From positions 1 through 64,000 of the forward strand of contig JBBRCX010000010.1 of NCBI GenBank assembly GCA_038204465.1: a stretch of 64,000 nucleotides of DNA, read 5' to 3'. The notes beneath the pieces were generated by a model that was given only the letters and a program-made list of their open reading frames with translations, searched no databases and was not told where the DNA came from. The position numbers and the translations under genes are program-made. Shown here in pieces: positions 8,261 through 17,631 of the stretch (within the stretch, counting starts at the first letter, position 1; every line of letters starts with the position of its first letter). The DNA comes from JBBRCX01 sp038204465 (GTDB lineage Bacteria; Planctomycetota; Phycisphaerae; Tepidisphaerales; Tepidisphaeraceae).

Positions 8261-9421
8261 ATGCGGAAAACGAGTTGCCGTCGAGCGAAATGCATCGAAC
8301 CGCTGGAGGGTCGTCGCCTTTTCAGCGGCGTGCTTTCGCTGGCTCGACCCGAGATAGCCATGGCGCGCGCCGAGTCGGTGCAACTCGTCGAGCGCGATGT
8401 CGCCGGCGATCAAGGAACGGACGCGCCGATCGCGATTCAAAAGCTTCCCGCCGCGGTATTGGCGGCGCTGCGCGTTCAATTTCCGGGCGCAGCGCTAATC
8501 AATGCGACATTCAGCTCGGATGACGGACCGGAGTTTGATCTCACCGCCCGGTTCGCAGACCGCCAGATTTCGGTCGCGTTCCAGCCCGATGGTGGAATCA
8601 TGGAAACGAGCGAATCAGTCTCGGTGGCGGAACTGTCTCGCGCGGTGGTTGATTGGGTGACGCAAAACATCTCGTCGGCTCACATTGTCGAGGCCGCTCT
8701 GGTCACCAAGGGCGACGCCCTGAACTATGAGCTGGTGGTCGGCACGTCCCGCGAGCCGGGGTACGACATCAGCCTACGTGTGCTGGATGCAAATCCTTCG
8801 CCGCTGGTGGAACGTCCCGATCCTGCCCTGCCGAAGAGCGCGATGTCAGTCCCCCACAAGGGTCTTGACGACGAAAAGCCTTCGACGATCCCCGAGACCG
8901 CGAGGCCAGATCGCTCGAATACCACTGCTGCCGCGCCGGTTTTCGCCTCTGGTCCTCCATTGTCTGTCGCGCTGGAAGCGCCAACGCGATCCCGGATCGA
9001 ACCGCCGACCCCTCATTTCATGGGGTTCGAAGTCTTTTCATCAGCCGCAATCAAGCTGAAGATTGAGGCAGACTTTCTTGCCGGCGCGCTGCGGGGCCGA
9101 TGGGCGGACGGTTTTTTGCCCGGGCGATCCACCCTTGCCGCAGCACTGGCAGAGGTCGTCCCCATCGACCTCCAGGCGGCCGAGCTGAAACTACAGCAGG
9201 CGGTGAAGGTCATTGACTCGCTGGTCGGAAAGCTCGTGGCGAAGCCAACGCAGAGCGCTACCTGGCGTCTCGCGCTGTTGGGAGTCTTCATCACTGCCGG
9301 CCAACTCATGCTGCGCATGAGGAAGCAGAACGGGCAAGCCCCGGTGCTGGTCCGCAGCGCGGCAAATTCCAGTTGGAGCTGGGTCATCGGCACGCCCGCT
9401 GCCAGGCGACGTCAGGCGTGA
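8261..9421 (+). CDS. LEPR-XLL protein with PepSY-like N-terminal domain
   Basis: This 386-residue protein carries IEPLEGRRLFSG near its start. Residues ~60-125 (LPAAVLAALRVQFPGAALINA, then FADRQISVAFQPDGGIMETSE) resemble PepSY-like or BLIP-like small exported domains, in which a helix beginning 'P..v..al...fPga' is followed by strands ending in 'DG.i'. The rest is proline- and acid-rich with no family I know, ending in a moderately hydrophobic helix (WRLALLGVFITAGQLML) and a basic tail that could anchor it in the membrane. No Shine-Dalgarno precedes the ATG at 8261; a TTG two codons earlier is also possible. It lies 18 bases ahead of the ECF sigma gene, so the sigma/kinase pair may be co-transcribed with it. 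Confidence 0.6.
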   Translation: MRKTSCRRAKCIEPLEGRRLFSGVLSLARPEIAMARAESVQLVERDVAGDQGTDAPIAIQKLPAAVLAALRVQFPGAALINATFSSDDGPEFDLTARFADRQISVAFQPDGGIMETSESVSVAELSRAVVDWVTQNISSAHIVEAALVTKGDALNYELVVGTSREPGYDISLRVLDANPSPLVERPDPALPKSAMSVPHKGLDDEKPSTIPETARPDRSNTTAAAPVFASGPPLSVALEAPTRSRIEPPTPHFMGFEVFSSAAIKLKIEADFLAGALRGRWADGFLPGRSTLAAALAEVVPIDLQAAELKLQQAVKVIDSLVGKLVAKPTQSATWRLALLGVFITAGQLMLRMRKQNGQAPVLVRSAANSSWSWVIGTPAARRRQA

Positions 9422-9439
9422 TCGACACACGGGCGACTC

Positions 9440-10021
9440 ATGAACGTTGATTCTCTTGAGACCTTGCTCGATCAGTTGAACACCGGCAGCGATGAAGCGG
9501 CGGAGTGCGCGTTCCTGGCGTACGAGCCGTATCTACGCAAGGTGGTTCGCCGGCTGCTTCCACAGAATCTGCGGGCAAAATTCGACTCGATCGATGTGGT
9601 GCAATCGGTCTATTGCGACGTGCTCGTGGCATTTCGCGCCGGCGGGATGCGGTTCACGAGCGTGCCACAGTTGCGCGCGTTTCTCATCACCGCGACGCGC
9701 AACCGGTTTATCGATCGCGTTCGCCAGCATCACACGGCGGAGCGATTGGAGCGGCCGTTGCCGAATGCGGGGCTGGCGGCTCCATCCGCGTTGCCTCGCC
9801 CCAGCGAATCAGCCGCCGCCGGGGAGCTCTGGGAGCGGCTTTTGGCGCTTTGTCCGCCAGAACATCACTCGCTGCTGGCGCTGCGGCGGTCTGGAGCATC
9901 CGCCAGCGAGATCGCCGCGCAATTGGGCATGCATGACGGAAGCGTGAGACGCATATTGCGCGAGCTTTCCGTTCGGCTGGCATGCAGCCTGTCATCGAAT
10001 TCACAGCTGGTGAAGCGATGA
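9440..10021 (+). CDS. ECF-type RNA polymerase sigma factor, kinase-linked
   Basis: This 193-residue protein has sigma region 2 (AFLAYEPYLRKVVRRLL, FDSIDVVQSVYCDVL, FLITATRNRFIDRVRQH) and a region-4 helix-turn-helix (LALRRSGASASEIAAQLGMHDGSVRRILREL). It would direct RNA polymerase to specific promoters. Its stop codon overlaps the start of the downstream Ser/Thr kinase gene in an ATGA arrangement, so the two are translationally coupled. Planctomycetes have many ECF sigma factors paired with kinases in place of classical anti-sigma factors, and this is one such pair. No anti-sigma gene is adjacent. The target promoters are unknown. Confidence 0.92.
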   Translation: MNVDSLETLLDQLNTGSDEAAECAFLAYEPYLRKVVRRLLPQNLRAKFDSIDVVQSVYCDVLVAFRAGGMRFTSVPQLRAFLITATRNRFIDRVRQHHTAERLERPLPNAGLAAPSALPRPSESAAAGELWERLLALCPPEHHSLLALRRSGASASEIAAQLGMHDGSVRRILRELSVRLACSLSSNSQLVKR

Positions 10022-12126
10022 GTTCAACCTTTGACACTTCTTCGAGCACCGCTCAACTGGGCGTCGATTTGGCCGAGGAGATGCGCAGGCGTTGGCACAC
10101 CGGCGAGCGCGCGACCGCCGAAAACTTTCTTGCCGCGCACCCCGAGCTCTACGACCATCCCGAGGCGGCGATCGATCTTGTCTACGAAGAATTCTGCCTC
10201 CGCCAGATGGCGGACGACCAGAACGTAGAGGAGTCCATCCTGCGACACTATCCGCAGTGGGCCGGGCCGCTGCGCGTCATGTTCGATTGTCATCGGCAGC
10301 TTCTGGACTCCCAGCGCGATCGCACGCGTTTCCCAGAGGTCGGCGATCGCGTGGAGGATTTTCGGCTCGTGTCGGAGCTTGCCCGCGGTGCGCACGGCCG
10401 AGTGTTTCTCGCGGCGCAAACCGCTCTGGCGGATCGCCCGGTGATCCTCAAGATCACGCCGCTCCGGGGCGCCGAACACCAGTCGTTGGCGCGACTTCAA
10501 CACACCCACATCGTGCCGCTGCATTCGGTCGTGGATGACCCCGCCCGTGGCCTGCGCATTCTCTGCATGCCGTATTTCGGACGCGCGACGCTGGCGTCAC
10601 TGCTGGAATCTCTGCGGAATACGCCGCATGCGGACCGGCGCGGAACACATATTCTTCAGGCGATCGATGTCGCCGCCGATTCGACCACGACCGGCGAGAT
10701 GCCCGGCCCGGTTCGGCAGATGCTTGCCAATGTCAGCTACGCCCAGGCAATGTGCTGGATCGCCGCTAGCCTCGCCGACGCGCTTGATTTCGCCCACGAG
10801 CGCGGCCTGGTGCATCTGGATCTGAAACCCTCCAACGTGCTGCTTGCCAACGACGGTCAACCGTTGCTGCTGGATTTTCACCTTGCCCGCGAGCCGATTC
10901 AGGCCGCCGGAGCGCGCCCGGATCAGCTTGGCGGCACACCCGCGTACATGCCGCCTGAACAATGCGACGCCATGCGCGCGATGGAAAATGCCACGACCAT
11001 TCTCGAAACAGTCGATCGCCGCGCCGATCTCTATTCGCTCGGAGCGATTCTGTACGAATCACTCGGTGGGTCGCTGCCCCGCAACGCGTCGTCACCGCCT
11101 CTGACACGCGTCAATCCGAAGGTCAGCCGCGGGCTGAAGGACATCATCGACAAATGCATGGCTGAGCGGGCCGTCGACCGATACCCGGATGCCGGCGCGT
11201 TGGCTGATGATCTCAGGCGGCATCTCACGGATCAGCCGCTTGCGGGCGTCTCCAACGGCAGCCTGACCGAGCGCTGGCAAAAATGGCGGCGCCGGCAACC
11301 CGGCGCCTTTCGAGTCGTTGCCATCATTGCCATCTCTGCGCTGGCGGGCAGTCCTCTGCTGGTGGGACAGCGGCTCCGCGATCACATTGCCGACGCGGCG
11401 CGCACCGAGCTGGCCCTTCAGGTGCGTCAGGCCGCCGAGGAGATACGCGCCCTTTACTGCTCTGACGCAATCGCCCCGGAGCGTCTTCGCGCCCTGACCG
11501 CGCATTGTGAATCGCTCTGGCAACGGCGCGATGCCGTGCTGGCAGCACTGCCGGACTCGCACAACCTCGATGCCCGCGCCGATCTTCAGGACATCGCCGT
11601 CTGCACGGCGAGCCTGGAACTTCGAGCAGCGGCGGAAGCGCGATCGGATCCCCAGCGCCAGCACGCTTTGCGTCTGATGGACGAAGCCGAAGCCAGCTTC
11701 GGCCGAAGCGCCGTCATTGAGTATGAGCGTCAGAACCGCACGCAGACCGGGAATTCTCGCGGCGCCGATGCCTCATCATCGTCTCAGCACGCCGCGGCGC
11801 CGCGCACGGCGTGGGAGTACACCGCGATCGGCCGCGCCCTGCTTCGCCGCGGCGAACTTTCCGCCGCCGACGCCAAGCTGAAAGCCGCCGTCGCCCTTGA
11901 ACCCGCTGGTCGATGGTGTAACTTTTATTCCGGCGTCTGCGCCTACCGAATGGGCCGGCTCGACGACGCTGTCACCGCATTCAGCGTCTCCATCGGCAGC
12001 GGGGCCGACCTGCCCGAGTTCTTCCACAATCGCTCCGAGGCATACCGCGCCCTTGGCCGATTGCAGGAAGCCCGCCGCGACAGCGACCGCGCCGCCCTCC
12101 TCAGCAATGCGCCGCCGACAAAATAA
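10018..12126 (+). CDS. Membrane Ser/Thr protein kinase with TPR tail
   Basis: This 702-residue protein has an N-terminal ~110-residue segment, a kinase domain (~113-405), a transmembrane helix (VVAIIAISALAGSPLLVG, ~434-453) and a C-terminal TPR-like region (~590-700, e.g. ALLRRGELSAADAKLKAAVAL). Kinase landmarks are the glycine loop LARGAHGRVF, the lysine strand VILKITPL, and the P+1 region GGTPAYMPPEQ. Two signature motifs are altered: the catalytic loop is HLDLKPSN (Leu in place of the Arg of HRD) and the metal-binding motif is DFH rather than DFG. The essential Asp, Lys and Asn are kept, so it may still be active. The ATGA overlap with the ECF sigma gene suggests it senses a periplasmic or envelope signal through the TPR side and modifies the sigma factor. 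Confidence 0.9.
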   Translation: MSSTFDTSSSTAQLGVDLAEEMRRRWHTGERATAENFLAAHPELYDHPEAAIDLVYEEFCLRQMADDQNVEESILRHYPQWAGPLRVMFDCHRQLLDSQRDRTRFPEVGDRVEDFRLVSELARGAHGRVFLAAQTALADRPVILKITPLRGAEHQSLARLQHTHIVPLHSVVDDPARGLRILCMPYFGRATLASLLESLRNTPHADRRGTHILQAIDVAADSTTTGEMPGPVRQMLANVSYAQAMCWIAASLADALDFAHERGLVHLDLKPSNVLLANDGQPLLLDFHLAREPIQAAGARPDQLGGTPAYMPPEQCDAMRAMENATTILETVDRRADLYSLGAILYESLGGSLPRNASSPPLTRVNPKVSRGLKDIIDKCMAERAVDRYPDAGALADDLRRHLTDQPLAGVSNGSLTERWQKWRRRQPGAFRVVAIIAISALAGSPLLVGQRLRDHIADAARTELALQVRQAAEEIRALYCSDAIAPERLRALTAHCESLWQRRDAVLAALPDSHNLDARADLQDIAVCTASLELRAAAEARSDPQRQHALRLMDEAEASFGRSAVIEYERQNRTQTGNSRGADASSSSQHAAAPRTAWEYTAIGRALLRRGELSAADAKLKAAVALEPAGRWCNFYSGVCAYRMGRLDDAVTAFSVSIGSGADLPEFFHNRSEAYRALGRLQEARRDSDRAALLSNAPPTK

Positions 12127-12319
12127 CTATAGTAAAGTTGAAACAGCAGATCGCGTGTGCCGCCGACGCCATCGATGTTGAAGAAATTTGGCCCAACGGG
12201 ATACTCCGTCGATGACGCGGCTCACCTGCCCGCGGTGCTTAGAGCGGCTGAGTGTACGCGGGCGCGCGGGGTGGCCGGCGGCGGCCTAACATTCAGTGCG
12301 CGATTCGCCTGGGACTCGC

Positions 12320-13564
12320 ATGAACCTCGATCGTTACAGCCGCGGATTGAATTGGGTCGATTCACAGCGCGAGCGGATGTGTCGCCTCGTGGTCGAATGG
12401 GCGGCGATCAACTCGGGCAGCTTGAACCTGGCGGGCGTGGAGCGCTGCTTAGCCGCCGTCGTGGGGGAGTTCGAAGGCCTCGGCGGGGAAGTGCGGTGGA
12501 TCGATCTGCCGCAGTTGCAGACGGTCGACGCTTCGAGCCAGGTGGTATTCCAATCGCTGGGGCGGGCGGTGCGCATCAGCAAGCGCCCGCATGCGGCGCT
12601 GCGGGTTCTGCTCGCGATTCACGTCGATACCGTTTACGGGCCCGACCATCCTTTTCAAGCCGTCAACGTGCTCGACGACAACACGCTTTGCGGCCCTGGC
12701 GTTGCGGACGCCAAGGGCGGCCTGGCCGTCATGCTCGTGGCGTTGGAGGCGCTGGAGCACAGCGGGTTGGCTGACGGGATCGGCTGGACGGTGTTCATCA
12801 ATCCCGACGAGGAAATCGGCTCGCCGGGCTCCGCGCCGGCGCTGGCGGCGCTCGCGCCGGAGCATTCGCTGGGGCTTTTGTTCGAGCCCGCGCTGCCCGA
12901 CGGGGCGCTGGTGGCAGCCCGCAAGGGGTCCGGCAACTTCGTCGCGAGCTTCGCCGGCCGGTCCGCCCATGCCGGGCGCGATCCGCAGCTCGGGCGCAAC
13001 GCGATCCACGCGATGGCCGAGTTTATCGTCGCTCTCAATACCATCACGGGGGCTTCGCCCGGAATCACCGTCAACGTCGGCCGGGTTGCGGGGGGCGGAG
13101 CCGTCAACGTCGTGCCCGATCGGGCGGTCTGCCACTTCAACCTCCGGGTCTGCTCGCCCGATGAACAGGAGATGGTGGCGCGGCATCTCGAGCACCTCGC
13201 CGAGCAGTTCAAAGCCCGCGACGGCCTGGGGTTGAGCCTGAGCGGCGGGTTTACCTCTCCGCCGAAGCCGCTCGACGGCGCGACGCTGCACCTGCTGGGC
13301 CACCTGGCTTCGTGCGGGCGCGATCTTGGGCTCGAGCTGGCGTGGCGCGACAGCGGCGGCACCTGCGACGGCAATCGGCTGGCCGCCGCCGGGTTGGCGA
13401 ACGTCGATAGCCTCGGGCCGCGCGGCGGCGGGCTGCATAGTCCACAGGAGTACCTGTTGCTCGACAGCCTCGCCGAGCGCGCCAAGCTCTGCGCGCTGCT
13501 GATGATGAAGCTGGCCAGCGGCGAGTGCGAGTGGCTCCCGCAACGAACCGAAGGAAGCAGTTGA
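12320..13564 (+). CDS. M20 family metallohydrolase of the AST operon
   Basis: This 414-residue enzyme is an M20/CPG2-type di-zinc hydrolase. The metal and catalytic residues are all visible: the first His/Asp in LLAIHVDTV, the bridging Asp in GVADAKGG, the EE pair in NPDEEIGSPGS, and the dimerisation-domain histidine in GRSAHAGRDP. Relatives remove acyl or glutamyl groups (ArgE, DapE, carboxypeptidase G2). It is the first gene of an operon with astA three bases downstream, and neither astE (an M14-type desuccinylase) nor astC is present. I therefore infer that it could release succinate from N-succinylglutamate, but this is a guess from context. The ATG at 12320 is used; a GTG lies eight codons upstream. 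Confidence 0.85.
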   Translation: MNLDRYSRGLNWVDSQRERMCRLVVEWAAINSGSLNLAGVERCLAAVVGEFEGLGGEVRWIDLPQLQTVDASSQVVFQSLGRAVRISKRPHAALRVLLAIHVDTVYGPDHPFQAVNVLDDNTLCGPGVADAKGGLAVMLVALEALEHSGLADGIGWTVFINPDEEIGSPGSAPALAALAPEHSLGLLFEPALPDGALVAARKGSGNFVASFAGRSAHAGRDPQLGRNAIHAMAEFIVALNTITGASPGITVNVGRVAGGGAVNVVPDRAVCHFNLRVCSPDEQEMVARHLEHLAEQFKARDGLGLSLSGGFTSPPKPLDGATLHLLGHLASCGRDLGLELAWRDSGGTCDGNRLAAAGLANVDSLGPRGGGLHSPQEYLLLDSLAERAKLCALLMMKLASGECEWLPQRTEGSS

Positions 13565-13567
13565 TCC

Positions 13568-14662
13568 ATGCTGGTGATCCGCCCCGTCATGCTGAGCGAC
13601 CTCGATCAACTTCTGGAGTTGACCGGGTCAGCCGGCTTTGGCCTGACGACGCTGCCCAGGGATCCGGAGTATCTGCGCAAGCGGATCGTCCGGTCACAGC
13701 GCAGCTTCGAGCGGATGGGTGATCAGCCGGCCGGTGAGTCATACCTGTTTGTGCTGGAGGACACACAGAGCGGCCGGGTCATCGGCACCAGCGCCATCGT
13801 GTCAAAGGTCGGCGGCTTCGAGCCGTTTTACGCCTATAAGATTGAGTCGACGGTACACGAGTCGAAGTTTCTCGGCGTTCGCAAGGAGATCCGCGTCCTT
13901 CACCTCGTGGCCGAGCATAACGGTCCGTGCGAGATCGGCAGCCTGATGGTCGCACCGCAGCACCGCGGCGCATCCAACGGGCGGCTGCTGTCGCTGTCGC
14001 GGTTCCTGTTCATGGCCGAGAATCCGGCCTCGTTCGACCCGCTCGTGCTGGCGGAGATGCGCGGCGTGGTCGACGGAGACGGCCGCTCGCATTTCTGGGA
14101 CGCGGTGGGCAAGCACTTCTTCGAAATCGATTATCCCAAGGCCGACTACCTCAGCGTGATCAACAAGCGTTTCATCGCGGACCTGATGCCCAAGTATCCG
14201 GTCTACATCACGCTGCTGCCGGCCGACGCGCAAGCCGTTATCGGCCGCGTGCATGACCAGACCCGCCCGGCCCTGCGCCTGCTGGAGGAGGAGGGGTTCC
14301 GTTTCTCGGGCATGGTGGACATGTTCGACGCGGGCCCGCTGGTGACCTGCCCGCTGCAGGACGTGCGGGTGGTGCGCGAGAGCCGGGTGGCGCCGATTGC
14401 CGAAATCGTGAGCGAAGAAGTCGCGTCGGAGCCGCTCATCCTGACCAACGGGCGGCGCGATTTCCGCGCCTGCAAGGGGACGTTGCTGCACGCGTCAGGC
14501 GCCGGCGTGCGGATAACGAGCGGGTGCGCCGAAGCGTTGGGGATCCGCGTGGGCGATTCGATCCGGTTCGCGCCGCTGCGCTCGTCGCTGCCGGCCGCGC
14601 CGCGCGAACCGATTGACGCGGCAGCCGTCAGCGCCGCGGCCGCGGCGGGGAGCGGGATATGA
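13568..14662 (+). CDS. astA: Arginine N-succinyltransferase
   Basis: This 364-residue enzyme catalyses the first step of the AST arginine-catabolic pathway, transferring succinyl from succinyl-CoA to arginine. Family hallmarks run along the whole length: LVIRPVMLSDLDQLLEL at the start, GFGLTTLPRD, FYAYKIESTVHESKFLGV, EIGSLMVAPQHRGASNGRLL in the GNAT-like core, and AEMRGVVDGDGRSHFWDAVGKHFFEIDY. Length is slightly above that of gammaproteobacterial AstA. It starts three bases after the M20 gene and overlaps astD by an ATGA, so the genes are one translation unit. Confidence 0.95.
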   Translation: MLVIRPVMLSDLDQLLELTGSAGFGLTTLPRDPEYLRKRIVRSQRSFERMGDQPAGESYLFVLEDTQSGRVIGTSAIVSKVGGFEPFYAYKIESTVHESKFLGVRKEIRVLHLVAEHNGPCEIGSLMVAPQHRGASNGRLLSLSRFLFMAENPASFDPLVLAEMRGVVDGDGRSHFWDAVGKHFFEIDYPKADYLSVINKRFIADLMPKYPVYITLLPADAQAVIGRVHDQTRPALRLLEEEGFRFSGMVDMFDAGPLVTCPLQDVRVVRESRVAPIAEIVSEEVASEPLILTNGRRDFRACKGTLLHASGAGVRITSGCAEALGIRVGDSIRFAPLRSSLPAAPREPIDAAAVSAAAAAGSGI

Positions 14663-16200
14663 CCGGCCCCACCGAGCATGCCGGTGCTGCCGGTGTTGCG
14701 CAAGGCCGTCATCTCATCGGGGACTGCTGGCTCACCGGGGAGGGCGCGGCCTTTGAATCATCGGACCCCGCTACCGGAGCGCCACTCTGGGAAGGGCAGG
14801 CCGCCAGCGCCTGGGAAGTCGATCTAGCCGTCACGGCGGCGGGGAACGCGTTTGAAGATTGGGCGGAACTACCGGTCAGCGCGAGGCAGAGGTATTTGGA
14901 GGCGTTCGCCGAGCGACTGCGGGCGGACGAGCGCAGGCTGGCGGAGCTCATCAGCCGCGAGGTCGGAAAACCGCTTTGGGAGTCGCTCGAGGAAGTCGGC
15001 GCGATGGTCGGCAAGGTCGCCCTGTCGATCCGCGCCCATGAGGAGCGGCGCGCGCCGGCGGAGTTGGAGCTGAGCGGCGTGAAGGGGGCGGTTCGCTTCA
15101 AGCCGCACGGCGTCGTCGCCGTTCTCGGTCCCTTCAACTTTCCCGGTCATCTCCCCAACGGCGACATCGTTCCCGCGCTGCTCGCAGGGAACACCGTGGT
15201 GTTCAAGCCCAGCGAGCTGGCGCCGCAGGTGGCGCAGCGAATGGCCGAGCTGTGGCAGGACGCCGGACTTCCTCCCGGCGTTCTGAACCTTCTGCACGGC
15301 GGCCGCGAGACGGGCGCCGCGATCGCACGGCACACGCGTCTGGATGGTCTGCTCTTTACCGGCAGTGCTGCGGCGGGACGGTCCCTTCACCGAGAGTTCG
15401 CCGGCGAGCCGCACAAGATCCTGGCGCTGGAGATGGGCGGGAACAACCCGCTCGTGGTGTGGGAAGCATCAGACATAGACGCCGCCAGTTACAACGTCAT
15501 CCTGTCCTCCTTCATCACGTCCGGGCAGCGGTGCAGCTGCGCCCGGCGGCTGATCCTGCCGGCGGGGCGCGGCGGCGATGCCCTGCTGGAGCGATTGATC
15601 GCGATGACGAACGCCGTTTGTGTCGGCGCGTACACTCGGTGCCCGGAGCCCTTCATGGGGCCGGTCATCTCCGACGCCGCGGCCGACACTCTCCTCGCTG
15701 CGCAATCGAAGCTGATTGCCGGCGGCGGCGTGGCGCTCTGCGAAATGAGGGCCGAGGGCGAGCACGGACGCCGCGCCATGCTTCGCCCGGGGCTGATGGA
15801 TGTGACCGAGGTCCGCGATCGACCCGACGCCGAGCTGTTCGGGCCGTTGCTGCAGGTGATCCGCGTCGCGGACTTCGACGATGCCGTGCGCGAGGCGAAC
15901 AACACTGTGTACGGGCTGGTGGCTGGGCTGCTCAGCGATGAGCGCGCGTTATATGAGCGCTTCTACCGACGGGTGCGCGCCGGCGTGGTGAACTGGAATC
16001 GTCCGACCACGGGCGCCAGCGGGCGGTTGCCCTTCGGCGGCGTGGGGCTCAGCGGCAATCATCGCCCCAGCGCTTTCTGGGCCGCCGACTATTGCTCTTA
16101 CCCGGTCGCGTCGCTGGAGATCGAGAGTCTGGCGCGGCCGCCTCAGACGGTAAGCGGAATCGAACCGCCGGATGCCGTTCGGCTCGGCGAGGGGGCGTGA
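14659..16200 (+). CDS. astD: N-succinylglutamate 5-semialdehyde dehydrogenase
   Basis: This 513-residue NAD+-dependent aldehyde dehydrogenase oxidises succinylglutamic semialdehyde to succinylglutamate. ALDH features are present: the cofactor segment VAVLGPFNFPGHLPNGDI, FKPSELAP, the glutamate motif LALEMGGNNPLVVW, and the catalytic cysteine in TSGQRCSCARRL, which is the form typical of AstD. The C-terminus has RLPFGGVGLSGNHRPS. The start ATG overlaps the astA stop codon (ATGA). The adjacent astA and astB genes make the specific substrate assignment secure among the many ALDHs. Confidence 0.95.
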   Translation: MTGPTEHAGAAGVAQGRHLIGDCWLTGEGAAFESSDPATGAPLWEGQAASAWEVDLAVTAAGNAFEDWAELPVSARQRYLEAFAERLRADERRLAELISREVGKPLWESLEEVGAMVGKVALSIRAHEERRAPAELELSGVKGAVRFKPHGVVAVLGPFNFPGHLPNGDIVPALLAGNTVVFKPSELAPQVAQRMAELWQDAGLPPGVLNLLHGGRETGAAIARHTRLDGLLFTGSAAAGRSLHREFAGEPHKILALEMGGNNPLVVWEASDIDAASYNVILSSFITSGQRCSCARRLILPAGRGGDALLERLIAMTNAVCVGAYTRCPEPFMGPVISDAAADTLLAAQSKLIAGGGVALCEMRAEGEHGRRAMLRPGLMDVTEVRDRPDAELFGPLLQVIRVADFDDAVREANNTVYGLVAGLLSDERALYERFYRRVRAGVVNWNRPTTGASGRLPFGGVGLSGNHRPSAFWAADYCSYPVASLEIESLARPPQTVSGIEPPDAVRLGEGA

Positions 16201-16204
16201 TCTG

Positions 16205-17572
16205 ATGTCGAGCAGTGCCCAGGTCGCCAAGGCGTACGAGGTGAACTTCGACGGCCTGGTAGGCCCCACGCACAACTACTCCGGGCTCTCCTACGGCAAT
16301 CTCGCTTCGCGCCGGTCCGGCGGCAGCGCCTCGAATCCCAAGGCGGCGGCGTTGGAGGGGCTGGCGAAGATGAAGCTGTTGGCGGACATCGGTGTGAAGC
16401 AGGCGGTGTTGCCTCCGCATGAACGCCCGGACATCGCAGCGCTGCGGCGGCTGGGATTCAGCGGCGGCGACGCGGAAGTGCTGCGGCGCGCGAAGCAGGC
16501 TGACCCCGTGCTGTTGGCCGCGTGCTGCAGCGCGTCGGCGATGTGGGCCGCCAACGCCGCGAGCGTCTCGCCCTCCGCGGATGCCGAGGACGGCCGCGTC
16601 CACTTCACGCCGGCCAACCTGGTGGGGGAGTTGCACCGCGCGCTGGAGACACCCACTACCGCGGCTGTGTTGAAAGCGGTCTTCGCCGACGTGGACCATT
16701 TCGTCCATCACGCAGCACTACCGGCGGCCGCTCTTTTCGGCGATGAGGGCGCCGCCAACTACATCCGGCTCTGTCCGTCCCACCGAGAACCCGGCGTCGA
16801 GTTGTTCGTCTATGGCCGCCGCGCCCTGGGCGGCGCCGCCCCCCCGGCGCGCTTCCCCGCACGCCAGACGCGCGAGGCTTGTGAGGCGGTCGCCCGCCTG
16901 CACCGCCTCGATCCGGCGCGGACTGTCTTCGCGCAGCAAAACCCCGCCGCCGTCGATGCCGGAGTGTTCCACAACGACGTGATCTCGCTGGGCAATGAGA
17001 ACGTGTTGCTCTACCACGCCGAGGCGTTTTGCGACGCCGACCGCGTCATCGGGGAACTGTCGCAGCGGTACGCGGCGCTGGGACGGGGCGAGCTTGTCAC
17101 GATCAAAGTTGACGCGGCGGAGGTGCCGCTGTCGGAGGCGGTCGGCTCCTACCTGTTCAACAGCCAACTCGTGACCCTGCCGGATGGGAGCATGTCGTTG
17201 ATAGCCCCGGCCCAGTGCCGGGAGTCAGACAGTGCGCAGCGCTTCATCCAACGGCTGCTGTCGCAGGACACACCCATCCGCTCGGTCCACTACGCCGACG
17301 TGCGCCAGAGCATGCGCAACGGCGGAGGCCCGGCCTGCCTGCGGCTGCGCGTCGTCCTGCAGGAGCACGAACTGGCGAAGGCTCTCCGTTCGGTTTTGCT
17401 CACCGAGTCGCTATACATTTCCCTGACGCAATGGGTGGAGCGTCACTATCGCGATCACCTCTCGCCCGATGATCTGGCGGATCTGAAGCTGCTGGAGGAG
17501 GGCCGGGCGGCGCTGGATGAGCTGACCCGGCTGCTCGGCCTTGGACCGGTTTATCCGTTTCAGCGCTCGTGA
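16205..17572 (+). CDS. astB: N-succinylarginine dihydrolase
   Basis: This 455-residue enzyme of the amidinotransferase (pentein) fold converts succinylarginine to succinylornithine, ammonia and carbon dioxide. It begins with the characteristic EVNFDGLVGPTHNYSGLSYG, and continues with ANAASVSPSADAEDGRVHFTPANL, QQNPAAVDAGVFHNDV and FNSQLVTLPDGSM; the N-terminal FDGLVGPTHNY and the HNDV histidine are family signatures. The ATG at 16205 follows astD by four bases with a G-rich element upstream. It is the last gene of the operon; the succinylornithine transaminase (astC) that should act next is not in the window and may be supplied by a general aminotransferase. Confidence 0.95.
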   Translation: MSSSAQVAKAYEVNFDGLVGPTHNYSGLSYGNLASRRSGGSASNPKAAALEGLAKMKLLADIGVKQAVLPPHERPDIAALRRLGFSGGDAEVLRRAKQADPVLLAACCSASAMWAANAASVSPSADAEDGRVHFTPANLVGELHRALETPTTAAVLKAVFADVDHFVHHAALPAAALFGDEGAANYIRLCPSHREPGVELFVYGRRALGGAAPPARFPARQTREACEAVARLHRLDPARTVFAQQNPAAVDAGVFHNDVISLGNENVLLYHAEAFCDADRVIGELSQRYAALGRGELVTIKVDAAEVPLSEAVGSYLFNSQLVTLPDGSMSLIAPAQCRESDSAQRFIQRLLSQDTPIRSVHYADVRQSMRNGGGPACLRLRVVLQEHELAKALRSVLLTESLYISLTQWVERHYRDHLSPDDLADLKLLEEGRAALDELTRLLGLGPVYPFQRS

Positions 17573-17631
17573 CGGGAAGAATGGTTGCACGCGCACCTCG
17601 GCCGTATGAGGTATGAACGATCGGATTTCCG

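Noticed and set aside
12449..13609. Minus-strand frame of 386 codons opposite the M20 gene
   Set aside because: The M20 catalytic motifs are on the plus strand in an operon with astA; the opposite frame shows no motifs.
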